From assembly GCA_020056045.1 (NCBI GenBank), contig JAGVIM010000175.1, positions 1-6,251 of the forward strand: DNA of 6,251 nt, given 5' to 3'. The notes below the pieces were generated by a model, which did not search any database, was not told the origin of the DNA, and saw only the letters and a program-made list of their open reading frames with translations. Source of the DNA: Nanobdellota archaeon (lineage in GTDB: Archaea > Nanobdellota > Nanobdellia > Pacearchaeales > GW2011-AR1). The translations under genes and the position numbers were made by a program. This document shows, piece by piece, positions 1-5,861 of this stretch (the stretch's first letter is position 1; each line of letters starts with the position of its first letter).

Positions 1-363
1 AAAGGAAATCTATTAAGTGAAGAACATATAAAATTAATGAATAAACCAATTATATTTGCACTAGCAAATCCTATTCCTGAAATAATGCCTGATATTGCAA
101 AAAAAGCAGGAGCATTTATTGTAGCAACAGGCAGATCTGATTTTCCAAATCAAGTAAATAATTCTTTGGCATTTCCAGGAATATTTAGAGGTGCTTTGGA
201 TATTAGAGCAAAAAGAATTACAGATGAAATGAAAATAGCTGCAGCAGAAGCAATTGCATCTTTAGTAGAAAATCCTAATTTTGAAAAGATAATACCCTCC
301 CCATTAGATGAAAAGATTGTTACTTCAGTTGCAGATGCAGTTAAAAAGGCGTATAAAGAATAA
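1..363 (+). CDS. NAD(P)-dependent malic enzyme, C-terminal part (5' end outside window)
   Basis: The reading frame is open from base 1, so the first in-frame ATG at 37 is internal and the gene starts upstream of the window. The visible 120 residues carry the C-terminal signature of malic enzymes: a [13 protein letters not shown] motif, then [23 protein letters not shown], and a final helix-rich segment with [18 protein letters not shown]. Malic enzyme oxidatively decarboxylates malate to pyruvate with NAD(P)+ in the cytoplasm. The ALANP and [11 protein letters not shown] segments belong to the nucleotide-binding domain, and the Asn residues lie near the active site in known structures (family knowledge). 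The ending PxxxxxVxxAVxxAYKE is typical of the short prokaryotic form of about 380-440 aa. NAD versus NADP preference cannot be judged because the cofactor loop is not in view. It shares strand with the following phosphatase gene, with a 35-bp gap. Confidence 0.93.
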   Translation, partial: KGNLLSEEHIKLMNKPIIFALANPIPEIMPDIAKKAGAFIVATGRSDFPNQVNNSLAFPGIFRGALDIRAKRITDEMKIAAAEAIASLVENPNFEKIIPSPLDEKIVTSVADAVKKAYKE

Positions 364-369
364 AAAGTA

Positions 370-377
370 TTATAAAT
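370..377 (+). promoter_or_regulatory. Putative archaeal TATA box for the downstream phosphatase gene
   Basis: The box ttataaat is centred about 25 nt before the ATG at 399, and no Shine-Dalgarno motif lies between them. In archaea this spacing fits a leaderless transcript starting at or near the ATG. The region is very AT-rich, so a chance match is quite possible. The call rests on spacing and the lack of an SD only. Confidence 0.3.
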
Positions 378-398
378 TATCTAATTTGATATAATTCT

Positions 399-932
399 AT
401 GAAAATAATTGTTGGTTCCAAAAATCCTTCAAAGGTTGAAGCTGTAAAAGAAATTTTAAATGATTATAATGATTTTTCAAAAGCAGAGGTAATAGGATTA
501 GAAGTTAGTTCAGGTGTTGATAATCAACCAAAATCCTTAGATGAAACAATAAAAGGGGCCATGAATAGAGCAAAAGCTTGTTTTATTGATTGTGATTATA
601 GTATTGGACTTGAAAGCGGTTTAATGAAAATTCCACATACAAAAACAGGTTACATGGATTTTACATGTTGTGCTATTTTTGATGGAAAAAATGTTTGTTT
701 AGGATTATCTTCTTGTTTTGAATATCCAAAAGAAATAACTAGATTGGTTTTGGAAGAGGGAATTGATATTAATCAGGCTTTTATTAAAAAAGGTTTAACA
801 AAAAATCCAAAATTAGGTTCTGCAGAAGGTGCAATTGGATTTTTAACAAAAGGAAGAGTTATTAGAAGAGAATATACAAAGCAGGCAATACAAATGGCCT
901 TAATTCATTTAGAAAATCCTGATTTATATTAA
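399..932 (+). CDS. Inosine/xanthosine triphosphatase (DUF84, YjjX-like)
   Basis: At 177 aa this matches the usual length of the DUF84/YjjX family, which hydrolyses non-canonical ITP and XTP (dITP, dXTP) to diphosphates and so keeps deaminated purines out of nucleic acids. Visible signatures are the N-terminal GSKNPSK loop (residues 6-12), SGVDNQPKSLDETIKGAMNRA around residues 38-58 (the QP..xET..GAxNRA block), GLESGL at 70-75 in place of the usual GIEGG-type motif, and GAIGFLTKGRVIRREYT at 144-160. The last block corresponds to the family's conserved G.lT.g.i.R...y..A segment. The ATG at 399 begins directly with the family's MKIIVGSKNP. No SD is visible, and an AT-rich box 25 nt upstream suggests a leaderless start. 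It converges on the thioredoxin reductase gene with only 4 bp between stop codons. A housecleaning role is inferred from family membership; related ITPases (HAM1/RdgB) have different motifs. Confidence 0.88.
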   Translation: MKIIVGSKNPSKVEAVKEILNDYNDFSKAEVIGLEVSSGVDNQPKSLDETIKGAMNRAKACFIDCDYSIGLESGLMKIPHTKTGYMDFTCCAIFDGKNVCLGLSSCFEYPKEITRLVLEEGIDINQAFIKKGLTKNPKLGSAEGAIGFLTKGRVIRREYTKQAIQMALIHLENPDLY

Positions 933-936
933 TAAT

Positions 937-1860
937 TTAATACTCAATTTCTTCTTGTTTTATTTCCTTATATGCTGAATGAGCTGCAATAGCGCCTTCA
1001 GCTGCCGCAGTTACAATTTGTTTGAGTGTGTTATTTGTAATGTCACCTGCAGCAAATAGCCCATGAATATCTGTTTTTCCCTCTTTATCAGTTGTTACAT
1101 AGCCCCTTTCATCCAATTTAACATTTAAATTAGAAATTAAGTCTGTTTTTGCAATGCTTCCTGTTTCAACAAAAACACCATTTAGTTTTAACATTTTTCC
1201 TGATTTTAATTTTATTTCTTCTACAGATTTTTCTCCTTTTATTTCAACAACCTCTTCCTTAAATAAAATTTCTATCTTTTTTTCATTTTCAACAAGTTCA
1301 ACCCAAGCAGGTTCTGGTCTAATAAATTTTTCTCCCCTATAAATAAGATAAACTTTGTGACAATATTCAGCTAATAATAATGCAGCTGTTAATGCAGCAT
1401 TACTTCCTCCAACAACTGCAACAGTTTTATTTTTAAAAAGAGCAGCATCACAGGTTGCACAATAACTAACTCCTCTTCCTAAAAGTTTATTTTCACCAGG
1501 AATATTTAATTTGGTTCTTTCAGTTCCTATTGCAAAAATAACTTTTTTAGCTTTAAATTCATCCTCAGAAACCGAAACCTTAAATTCATTATTTTTTCCA
1601 ATTTCTAAATTAGTAACTTCGTCATAAATAATTGGAACTTTTAATTCTTCAACTTGCTTGGTATACTTCTGCATTAGTTCAAATCCTTTAATTTCTACAT
1701 GAGAAGGATGATTACATATTTTATGGGCAGTTGCAGCTGTTCCACCCATTGTTTTGGATACAACTAAAGTTTTTAATTTATATCTTGCAGCATAAACAGC
1801 AGCCATAAGTCCAGCAGGACCTCCTCCAATGATTATTAAATCATAATTTTCTTTTGTCAT
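937..1860 (-). CDS. trxB: Thioredoxin reductase (FAD/NAD(P)H-dependent disulfide oxidoreductase)
   Basis: This 307-aa protein has the length and domain order of low-molecular-weight thioredoxin reductases. There is an N-terminal FAD Rossmann motif IIGGGPAG (residues 10-17), then the central NAD(P)H domain with the redox pair CATC (C134, C137) followed by a second Rossmann motif VVGGSNAAL (149-157), and the C-terminal FAD motif GLFAAGDI (267-274). The residues after the second motif read IYRGEKFIRPE, not the HRR...R typical of NADPH-specific enzymes, so coenzyme preference is uncertain. It would pass electrons from NAD(P)H through FAD to the CATC disulfide and on to thioredoxin or glutaredoxin-like partners. 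Its ATG overlaps the iscU stop codon (ATGA, 4 bp), so translation is probably coupled to iscU. This context suggests it supplies thiol electrons for Fe-S assembly, though general thioredoxin reduction is equally possible. No thioredoxin gene is in the window. Confidence 0.93.
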   Translation of the reverse strand: MTKENYDLIIIGGGPAGLMAAVYAARYKLKTLVVSKTMGGTAATAHKICNHPSHVEIKGFELMQKYTKQVEELKVPIIYDEVTNLEIGKNNEFKVSVSEDEFKAKKVIFAIGTERTKLNIPGENKLLGRGVSYCATCDAALFKNKTVAVVGGSNAALTAALLLAEYCHKVYLIYRGEKFIRPEPAWVELVENEKKIEILFKEEVVEIKGEKSVEEIKLKSGKMLKLNGVFVETGSIAKTDLISNLNVKLDERGYVTTDKEGKTDIHGLFAAGDITNNTLKQIVTAAAEGAIAAHSAYKEIKQEEIEY

Positions 1861-3395
1861 TTTTCTTTCTCTTTCTTTTCCTCATAATTAAGAATAGCTT
1901 TTTTGAGTCCGCTTGCACCAAGAACAGAACAGTGCACTTTTATTGAAGGCAGTCCTTTTAATTTATTAATGATTTCTTTGTTGTTTATTTTTTTTGCTTC
2001 CTCAATTGTTTTACCCTTTGCAAGTTCACATAAAGCATCAGAAGCTGCAATTGCACTTACACATCCAAAAGTCTGGAATTTTATATCCTTTATTTTATTA
2101 TCTTTTATTTTAAAATAAATTTTCATAATATCTCCGCAATTATGAATTGTAAATGCTTCTGAAATAAAAGAATGTGTATTTTCAACTTCTAAATTATATA
2201 CTTTTCCATTATACTTTTCCATTTCTATTTTTGTTATAGGGGTATAAAGATAATTATTATCAAACCAGGAATCTCTTGAGCTAAACGATTTTGGGGTATA
2301 TTTTATATCTAGAATACTGCATAATTTTATTAAAGAATCTCTTTGACCAACATGAATTCTATATGAAACTTTATGATTCACACCCCTGACTAATCTTTCT
2401 TTCTCTTTATATATTGAAGGTACAATTTTTTGTCTTAGTAATAATATTTTTATTTGTTGCGATAAGTGATATGAAATTGTAGCATAACCTGCTCTTGGAC
2501 CATTTCTATTAAGATTTACATAACCATCACCTTTCCAAAGTCCATTTAATAATGATTTTTGCTTTTCTAATGGCAACTTCATAATAAACTTAGGTAATTT
2601 TTTATTTGCAGCACCATTGCCAAATAATTTCTTAAAAAATCTAGCTAATTGAGCGTTATATAAATAGACTACAACTGCATTTGTTTTTGGTCTTTCTTGA
2701 ATTTTTATTTCTAGATTAAATAATTTTTTTGAAATATTTCTTATATCTTCAATAATATCTTTTTCTTTTATGTTTAATGAAAAAGAAATATAGGTTTTAG
2801 AGGGTTTATCTTGTATATTTCCTTCAGATAAAAAGTAACCAAATAGTCTTAATAATTCAGAATTTAATGGTATTATCTTAGGAATAATTTTGCTTTTAAA
2901 ATCATATTTTGGCTTTTGAATGTCTATTTCTAAATATTTAAAATCCTTTTCTTCATTATCTAGGGGATAAACAATAATGTCTCTTTTATCTAAATCTTCT
3001 GCATGATACCATGCAGAAATTAATTGTTGTCTATTTTTTGTTCTATAGAAATCGTAATGTTTTGGTAATTTTAATGCAAAAACAAGATGCTCAGGTGTCA
3101 AATTTATGGTTCCGAGACAATTTTTAAGCTTAATTATAGTTCCATTATACTTCCTTGAGAAGACTTTTTCAATTTTATTCATTGTAGAATTGTGTGAAAA
3201 AACAAGATCTTCCTTACTAGAACATTTTATTTCTCTAAATGCATCATTTAAAAGAATAAATTCTTCAGGAAGCAAACACTGAGGATTTCCAACTTGTCCA
3301 ATTCCATCAGCATTTTTTATTTCTCCAAAATGCTTTGGATTTGTAAATCTTTTCAATACTTCTTTGCTATATGAATTAAATTTTTCTTTAGCCAT
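1857..3395 (-). CDS. iscU: Iron-sulfur cluster scaffold IscU/NifU-N, interrupted by an intein
   Basis: The 512-aa precursor consists of a 39-aa N-extein, a 380-aa intein (residues 40-419) and a 93-aa C-extein. Joining the exteins gives a 132-aa IscU, close to the usual length of about 128 aa. The mature protein would have every scaffold ligand: C40 and D42 (GNPQCGD), C65 (TFGCVSAIA) and H108-C109 (KVHC), matching C37, D39, C63, H105 and C106 of E. coli IscU. The HscA-binding LPPVK motif is replaced by LPSIK, and no HscA/HscB gene is visible. IscU receives sulfur from IscS and builds [2Fe-2S]/[4Fe-4S] clusters for transfer. The tail is Lys/Glu-rich. The ATG at 3395 starts a typical N-terminus (YSKEVLKRFTNPKHFGEI). 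No SD precedes it, and an AT-rich tract at 3421-3430 could be a TATA box for a leaderless start (weak). iscS lies upstream on the same strand and trxB overlaps the 3' end. Confidence 0.93.
   Translation of the reverse strand: MAKEKFNSYSKEVLKRFTNPKHFGEIKNADGIGQVGNPQCLLPEEFILLNDAFREIKCSSKEDLVFSHNSTMNKIEKVFSRKYNGTIIKLKNCLGTINLTPEHLVFALKLPKHYDFYRTKNRQQLISAWYHAEDLDKRDIIVYPLDNEEKDFKYLEIDIQKPKYDFKSKIIPKIIPLNSELLRLFGYFLSEGNIQDKPSKTYISFSLNIKEKDIIEDIRNISKKLFNLEIKIQERPKTNAVVVYLYNAQLARFFKKLFGNGAANKKLPKFIMKLPLEKQKSLLNGLWKGDGYVNLNRNGPRAGYATISYHLSQQIKILLLRQKIVPSIYKEKERLVRGVNHKVSYRIHVGQRDSLIKLCSILDIKYTPKSFSSRDSWFDNNYLYTPITKIEMEKYNGKVYNLEVENTHSFISEAFTIHNCGDIMKIYFKIKDNKIKDIKFQTFGCVSAIAASDALCELAKGKTIEEAKKINNKEIINKLKGLPSIKVHCSVLGASGLKKAILNYEEKKEKEK
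2139..3278 (-). mobile_element. Intein with LAGLIDADG homing endonuclease, inserted in the IscU active site
   Basis: The insert is 380 aa, lies in frame and has complete splicing blocks. Intein residue C1 starts block A (CLLPEEFILL). Block B has the TPEH motif (T61, H64). Block F is VYNLEVENTHSF (360-371), and block G ends in the penultimate H379 and N380, followed by the +1 Cys of the C-extein. Between the splicing halves are two dodecapeptides of a LAGLIDADG endonuclease: LFGYFLSEG (145-153, acidic E152) and LNGLWKGDG (244-252, acidic D251). Both catalytic acids are kept, so the endonuclease may still be active. The splice points are exact: GNPQ before and CGDIM after rebuild the IscU active-site loop. 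Additional internal cysteines are C19, C54 and C320. Base composition looks like that of the host genes. It is class 1 by its Cys1 nucleophile, and splicing is inferred from intact residues, not shown. Confidence 0.95.
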
Positions 3396-3439
3396 GATTA
3401 TTTTGTGTTTTTTGAATTGTTTTATTTATTCTTAGTATT

Positions 3440-3562
3440 ACCTATAATTCAAAATGTGAGATATCTGTTAATAAGCGAGATTGGAGTTATTATCATCCAT
3501 AACTTTTATTTCTCACTGACATATCTTTGTTTTTCTGATATTACTAATATAATATTATAGGT
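3440..3562 (-). other. Possible structured RNA or 5' leader before iscU (nested inverted repeats)
   Basis: The 174-bp gap between the nucleotidyltransferase gene and iscU holds no ORF that looks real. Four inverted repeats nest inside one another without crossing: a 9-bp perfect pair (3440-3448 with 3554-3562), a 6-bp pair (3459-3464 with 3521-3526), a 7-bp pair (3474-3480 with 3511-3517) and a 6-bp pair (3485-3490 with 3499-3504) closing an 8-nt loop. The third pair is complete only on the minus-strand RNA, where it has a G-U wobble; on the plus strand it has a C-A mismatch. This supports an RNA read in the iscU direction. It could be a cis-regulatory leader, an independent small RNA or a decayed small element. 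The region is AT-rich, so short helices arise by chance; I do not recognise a known RNA family, and no tRNA or box C/D pattern was found. Confidence 0.35.
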
Positions 3563-3569
3563 CTTCTTT

Positions 3570-4082
3570 TTATTTTTTTAATCTTTCTTGTGCTTCTTTT
3601 GCATTTTTAATTAAATCAGAAGAACTTTGTACTTTTGCTCCAACACCATCTATTATTTCAATTCCATGTTTTCTGCAGATTGGTGTTTCAGGAATTTCAT
3701 TAATATATCTATCTCCGCCTTTTGCAAAAATATGGGGCTTTAGATATTCGAGAGTTTTACATTGAGTTTGATCTTCATCTATACTAGTAAAAACACTATC
3801 AACACACGAAAATTCAGAAATAATCTTTGCTTTTTCTTCTGCAGGCATAAAAACAAATCCTTTTTTTTGCATTGTTTGATTATCATTATTAATTATAACA
3901 ATAAGATGGTCTCCAAGATTTTTTGATAATTTAAATAATTCAACATGTCCATGATGTATAGGGTCAAAATAACCACTAGTTGCAACAACTTTTTTATTTT
4001 TCTTTAAATCAGTTAGATATTTTTCAACATCTTCTTTACTTTGCTTTGTTAAATCAATTATTTTATCTTCTTCCATTTTCAT
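3570..4082 (-). CDS. Cytidylyltransferase-fold nucleotidyltransferase (HldE-C/RfaE2-like)
   Basis: This 170-aa protein belongs to the nucleotidylyltransferase superfamily that transfers AMP or CMP from ATP/CTP to a phosphorylated or alcohol acceptor. The signature GYFDPIHHGHVEL (residues 37-49) contains the HxGH nucleotide-binding site. IVIINND (61-67), KGGDRY (121-126) and the C-terminal VQSSSDLI (151-158, the S/T-rich motif that contacts phosphates) follow in the usual order. KGGDRY and GD.LIVIINND resemble heptose-phosphate adenylyltransferases and their relatives, but the acceptor cannot be read from sequence; FAD synthase or a lipid-precursor cytidylyltransferase are alternatives. An N-terminal extension of about 30 mostly charged residues precedes the fold. 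The start at 4082 overlaps the stop of the DUF1858 gene (ATGA), with AGGA five nt upstream; a second in-frame ATG is at codon 3. It sits within the Fe-S gene cluster, but no functional link is evident from sequence. Confidence 0.82.
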   Translation of the reverse strand: MKMEEDKIIDLTKQSKEDVEKYLTDLKKNKKVVATSGYFDPIHHGHVELFKLSKNLGDHLIVIINNDNQTMQKKGFVFMPAEEKAKIISEFSCVDSVFTSIDEDQTQCKTLEYLKPHIFAKGGDRYINEIPETPICRKHGIEIIDGVGAKVQSSSDLIKNAKEAQERLKK

Positions 4083-4339
4083 CTTTTCCTATTCTTATTT
4101 ATTTTATTTTTTGTTTTTAAACTTTTTCCTTTTTTAGTATCTATTAAACTATTTATTTCATCAACTAATTCATCAGGATCTAGGCCATGAGCAAGAGCAC
4201 CTTCTTCAAGAGTTTCCATAGAAGCCATGCCACATCCAATACAATGCATTCCACGATTAAATAAAATTCCAATTGCTTCTGGATTTTTTTCAATTACTTC
4301 CATAAAATTCATTTTTTTTGTTACTTTATTATTTTTCAT
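4079..4339 (-). CDS. DUF1858 CxxC redox-disulfide protein
   Basis: An 86-aa protein with the DUF1858 fold (hybrid-cluster-protein-associated redox disulfide domain). The pattern is a short N-terminal helix (NFMEVIEKNPEAIGILFNRG), then MHCIGCGMAS with the cysteine pair C33-C36, then METLEEGALAHGLDPDELVDEIN (41-63). The family is small, often found alone or fused near redox enzymes, and the CxxC is thought to be a disulfide or metal site; its biochemical role is not well established. A Lys/Arg-rich tail from residue 69 is unlike the usual 65-75-aa proteins and may bind nucleic acid or a partner (speculative). Its stop overlaps the start of the nucleotidyltransferase gene by 4 bp, and it follows a strong stem-loop. 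Placement between iscS and iscU makes a thiol or sulfur-relay role attractive but unproven. No clear SD is seen, and the ATG at 4339 gives the expected family N-terminus. Confidence 0.85.
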   Translation of the reverse strand: MKNNKVTKKMNFMEVIEKNPEAIGILFNRGMHCIGCGMASMETLEEGALAHGLDPDELVDEINSLIDTKKGKSLKTKNKINKNRKR

Positions 4340-4360
4340 TTTTATGATTTTAGTTTTTAC

Positions 4361-4392
4361 CCCCGGGCTTTTTTCTCGAAAGAAAAAAGGGC
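4361..4392 (-). other. Intercistronic stem-loop with a C/G-rich base
   Basis: A 9-bp perfect stem (4368-4376 with 4381-4389) closes a tetraloop that reads TTCG on the minus strand. It is flanked by an unusual run of C/G (4361-4367) in an otherwise AT-rich region, and the stem can be extended by a couple of pairs only with bulges. It lies 4 nt after the stop of the 38-aa ORF and 21 nt before the DUF1858 start. No U-tract follows it on either strand, so it does not look like a standard intrinsic terminator. RNA processing, mRNA protection or differential expression within the operon are possible roles. Confidence 0.5.
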
Positions 4393-4396
4393 TGTT

Positions 4397-4513
4397 TCAT
4401 TCCCATGCATCTTCTTCTTTCTCCGAAGCTTTACCTCTTAAATCTTCAAAACTCTTAGTTTTGAATGAGACTGAAAATTTATTTTCTGTAGCGAGGATCT
4501 GAGGATTAATCAT
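4397..4513 (-). CDS. Small hypothetical protein, 38 aa, overlapping the 48-aa gene
   Basis: A short ORF on the minus strand reading MINPQILATENKFSVSF..., ending in the acidic KEEDAWE. It is supported by an AAGGA ribosome-binding motif (4519-4523) five nt before the ATG and by an ATGATTAA overlap with the stop of the preceding tiny gene, an arrangement typical of translational coupling. Another in-frame ATG lies 18 nt upstream (4531), but the SD fits the 4513 start. No domain is recognisable: the middle is Lys/Ser/Phe-rich and the end acidic, with no membrane segment and no cysteines. It could be a real small protein or the out-of-frame end of one longer gene split by a frameshift with the 48-aa ORF. 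The stem-loop follows immediately. Confidence 0.45.
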   Translation of the reverse strand: MINPQILATENKFSVSFKTKSFEDLRGKASEKEEDAWE

Positions 4514-4652
4514 ATGAATCCTTAGATTCATCAAAGTGTTCACTTTCTGTTTTATCTACTTCCACACCATCTTCCTCAAGCTCTTCTTCACATTCTGTCT
4601 CATTCTTGAATTCACAGGCATTTTCTTCAAATTTATCTTTTTTCTTAGCCAT
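4506..4652 (-). CDS. Small acidic hypothetical protein, 48 aa, with strong SD
   Basis: The ORF begins MAKKKDKFEENACEF and ends KDSYD. It is supported by the strongest ribosome-binding site in the window (ggaggt, 4656-4661) just upstream of the ATG and by its position 32 bp after iscS on the same strand. About 20 of its 48 residues are Asp or Glu, mostly after a short Lys-rich N-terminus (residues 3-7), and it has two cysteines, C13 and C21. It has no hydrophobic segment, so it is presumably soluble and may be unstructured. No family is recognised. Its stop overlaps the start of the 38-aa ORF by 8 bp. An acidic cysteine-containing small protein beside iscS could be an Fe-S or metal-handling accessory, but that is only a guess from context. 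Confidence 0.6.
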   Translation of the reverse strand: MAKKKDKFEENACEFKNETECEEELEEDGVEVDKTESEHFDESKDSYD

Positions 4653-4655
4653 TTT

Positions 4656-4661
4656 ACCTCC
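4656..4661 (-). promoter_or_regulatory. Strong Shine-Dalgarno site for the 48-aa ORF
   Basis: Minus strand reads GGAGGT three nt before ATG, a full match to the anti-SD core. It is stronger than the sites of its neighbours, several of which lack an SD, and is the main reason to accept this short ORF as coding. Confidence 0.65.
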
Positions 4662-4684
4662 TGAACTATTTATTTTGATATTAG

Positions 4685-5860
4685 TTATAGCTTAATTGGA
4701 CTCATCTTTCTTAGTTTTTCAACTACTTTTGGTAATACTTCTAAAACATAATCAATATCTTCTTCTTTTGTAAATTTACTTATGCTAATTCTTATTGAAC
4801 TATTTATTTCAATAGCACCAAGCCCAATTGCAGTAAGTACATGACTTTTTTCAAGTGAGTGTGATGAGCAAGCAGATCCTGTAGAAGTTGAAATCCCATA
4901 GGAATCTAAATAACCCCCAATTGCTTCTCCTTCAATATTGTTAAATCTAACATTAATATTATTACAAAGTCGAGTGTCGTCTTTTGCTCCGTTTAAATTA
5001 GTGCTTGGAATATTTAAAATACCCTCAATTAATTTATTTCTTAATTTATTCATATATTTTATATTTGAATTGCTTGCAATTTTAACTGCTTTTGCAAAAC
5101 CAACAACACCAGGAATATTTTCAGTAGTACTTCTGAGTCCAAATTCATGCCCGCCTCCATGCAGTAAAGGTGTAATCTTATCTTGATTTTCTTTTTTAAT
5201 ATACAATGCTCCCACTCCCTTTGGCCCATGAATCTTATGTGAATTAAGAGTAACAAAATCTAAATTTTGTTTTTTTACATCTATTTCTGCTTTAGTATAG
5301 CTTTGACACGCATCTGTGTGAAAATAAACCTTTTTTTCTTTGCAAATTTTACCAATTGCAGCTAAATCTTGAATAGTGCCTATTTCATTATTTCCATGAA
5401 TAATACTAACAACAAGAGTTTGAGGTGTTATTGCATCCTCTAATTCTTTTAAATTAATAAAACCTTCATTATCCACATTAAGATAAGTTATTTTAGCCCC
5501 TTGGCTTTCAAGCCATTTACATGAGTTTAATATACAATCATGTTCTATTTTTGTAGTTATAATATGTTTTTTATCTTTATCTTGATTAGCAAAAAATAAT
5601 CCTTTTAATGTAAAATTGTTTGCTTCTGTTCCACCTGATGTAAATATAATTTCGTCTCTTTTTGCATTAATAGATTTTGCAATAATTTCTCTTGATTCTT
5701 CAAGTGCTCTTTTTGCTTCTTGCCCAACTAAATGCTGGGAACTTGCATTTCCAAATCTCTCACTAAAATAAGGGAGCATTGCTTTCACAACTTCAGGATC
5801 CACAGGAGTTGTTGCAGCATTATCAAGATATATTAATTTTCTAGCACTGAATAGTCCCAT
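4685..5860 (-). CDS. iscS: Cysteine desulfurase IscS/NifS (group I)
   Basis: A 391-aa PLP enzyme that converts cysteine to alanine and gives the persulfide sulfur to IscU and other acceptors. Features in order are IYLDNAATTPVDPEVV (10-25), SGGTEANN (75-82), IEHDC with H107 over the PLP ring, TDACQ (D183, Q186 binding PLP), LNSHKIHGPKG with the PLP-binding K209, RSTTENIPG (243-251), and the catalytic loop TGSACSSHSLEKSHVL with C331. The long flexible loop after C331 is that of group I (IscS/NifS) rather than SufS. Length is normal, about 385-405 aa. The ATG at 5860 is preceded by AAGGAG (5868-5873) with a 7-nt spacer, inside the 3' end of the ArsR gene, whose stop is 1 nt away; co-translation with the regulator is likely. 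Together with iscU it defines an ISC-type system, here with no HscA, HscB or ferredoxin gene in the window. No missing residue or frameshift is seen. Confidence 0.96.
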   Translation of the reverse strand: MGLFSARKLIYLDNAATTPVDPEVVKAMLPYFSERFGNASSQHLVGQEAKRALEESREIIAKSINAKRDEIIFTSGGTEANNFTLKGLFFANQDKDKKHIITTKIEHDCILNSCKWLESQGAKITYLNVDNEGFINLKELEDAITPQTLVVSIIHGNNEIGTIQDLAAIGKICKEKKVYFHTDACQSYTKAEIDVKKQNLDFVTLNSHKIHGPKGVGALYIKKENQDKITPLLHGGGHEFGLRSTTENIPGVVGFAKAVKIASNSNIKYMNKLRNKLIEGILNIPSTNLNGAKDDTRLCNNINVRFNNIEGEAIGGYLDSYGISTSTGSACSSHSLEKSHVLTAIGLGAIEINSSIRISISKFTKEEDIDYVLEVLPKVVEKLRKMSPIKL

Positions 5861-5861
5861 A

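Noticed and set aside
1154..1342. Plus-strand ORF inside the thioredoxin reductase gene
   Set aside because: It is antisense to a well-supported gene and has the Phe/Ser-rich composition typical of the complement of AT-rich coding sequence. No start signal or family resemblance.
1903..2118. Plus-strand ORF opposite the IscU C-extein
   Set aside because: Antisense to clear IscU coding sequence, with no SD; a mirror reading frame.
1857..3395. IscU gene read as a fusion with an unrelated 380-aa domain
   Set aside because: The insert has exact splice residues at both ends (Cys1, His-Asn, +1 Cys), TPEH, block F and two LAGLIDADG motifs, and removing it rebuilds a normal IscU, so it is an intein and not a domain fusion.
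3440..3562. tRNA or box C/D small RNA in the iscU leader
   Set aside because: No cloverleaf, TPsiC-like arm or CCA end, and no paired RUGAUGA and CUGA boxes in the right order on the minus strand.
4361..4392. Rho-independent terminator
   Set aside because: The stem-loop lacks a following U-tract on either strand, and the next gene starts 21 nt later on the same strand.
4227..4502. Plus-strand ORF spanning the DUF1858 start and the stem-loop region
   Set aside because: It is hydrophobic and low in complexity, lies antisense to DUF1858 and the tiny ORF with a good SD, and runs through a hairpin. No start signal.
4938..5256. Plus- and minus-strand ORFs in other frames within iscS
   Set aside because: Out-of-frame or antisense to an intact iscS with all catalytic residues; no independent support.
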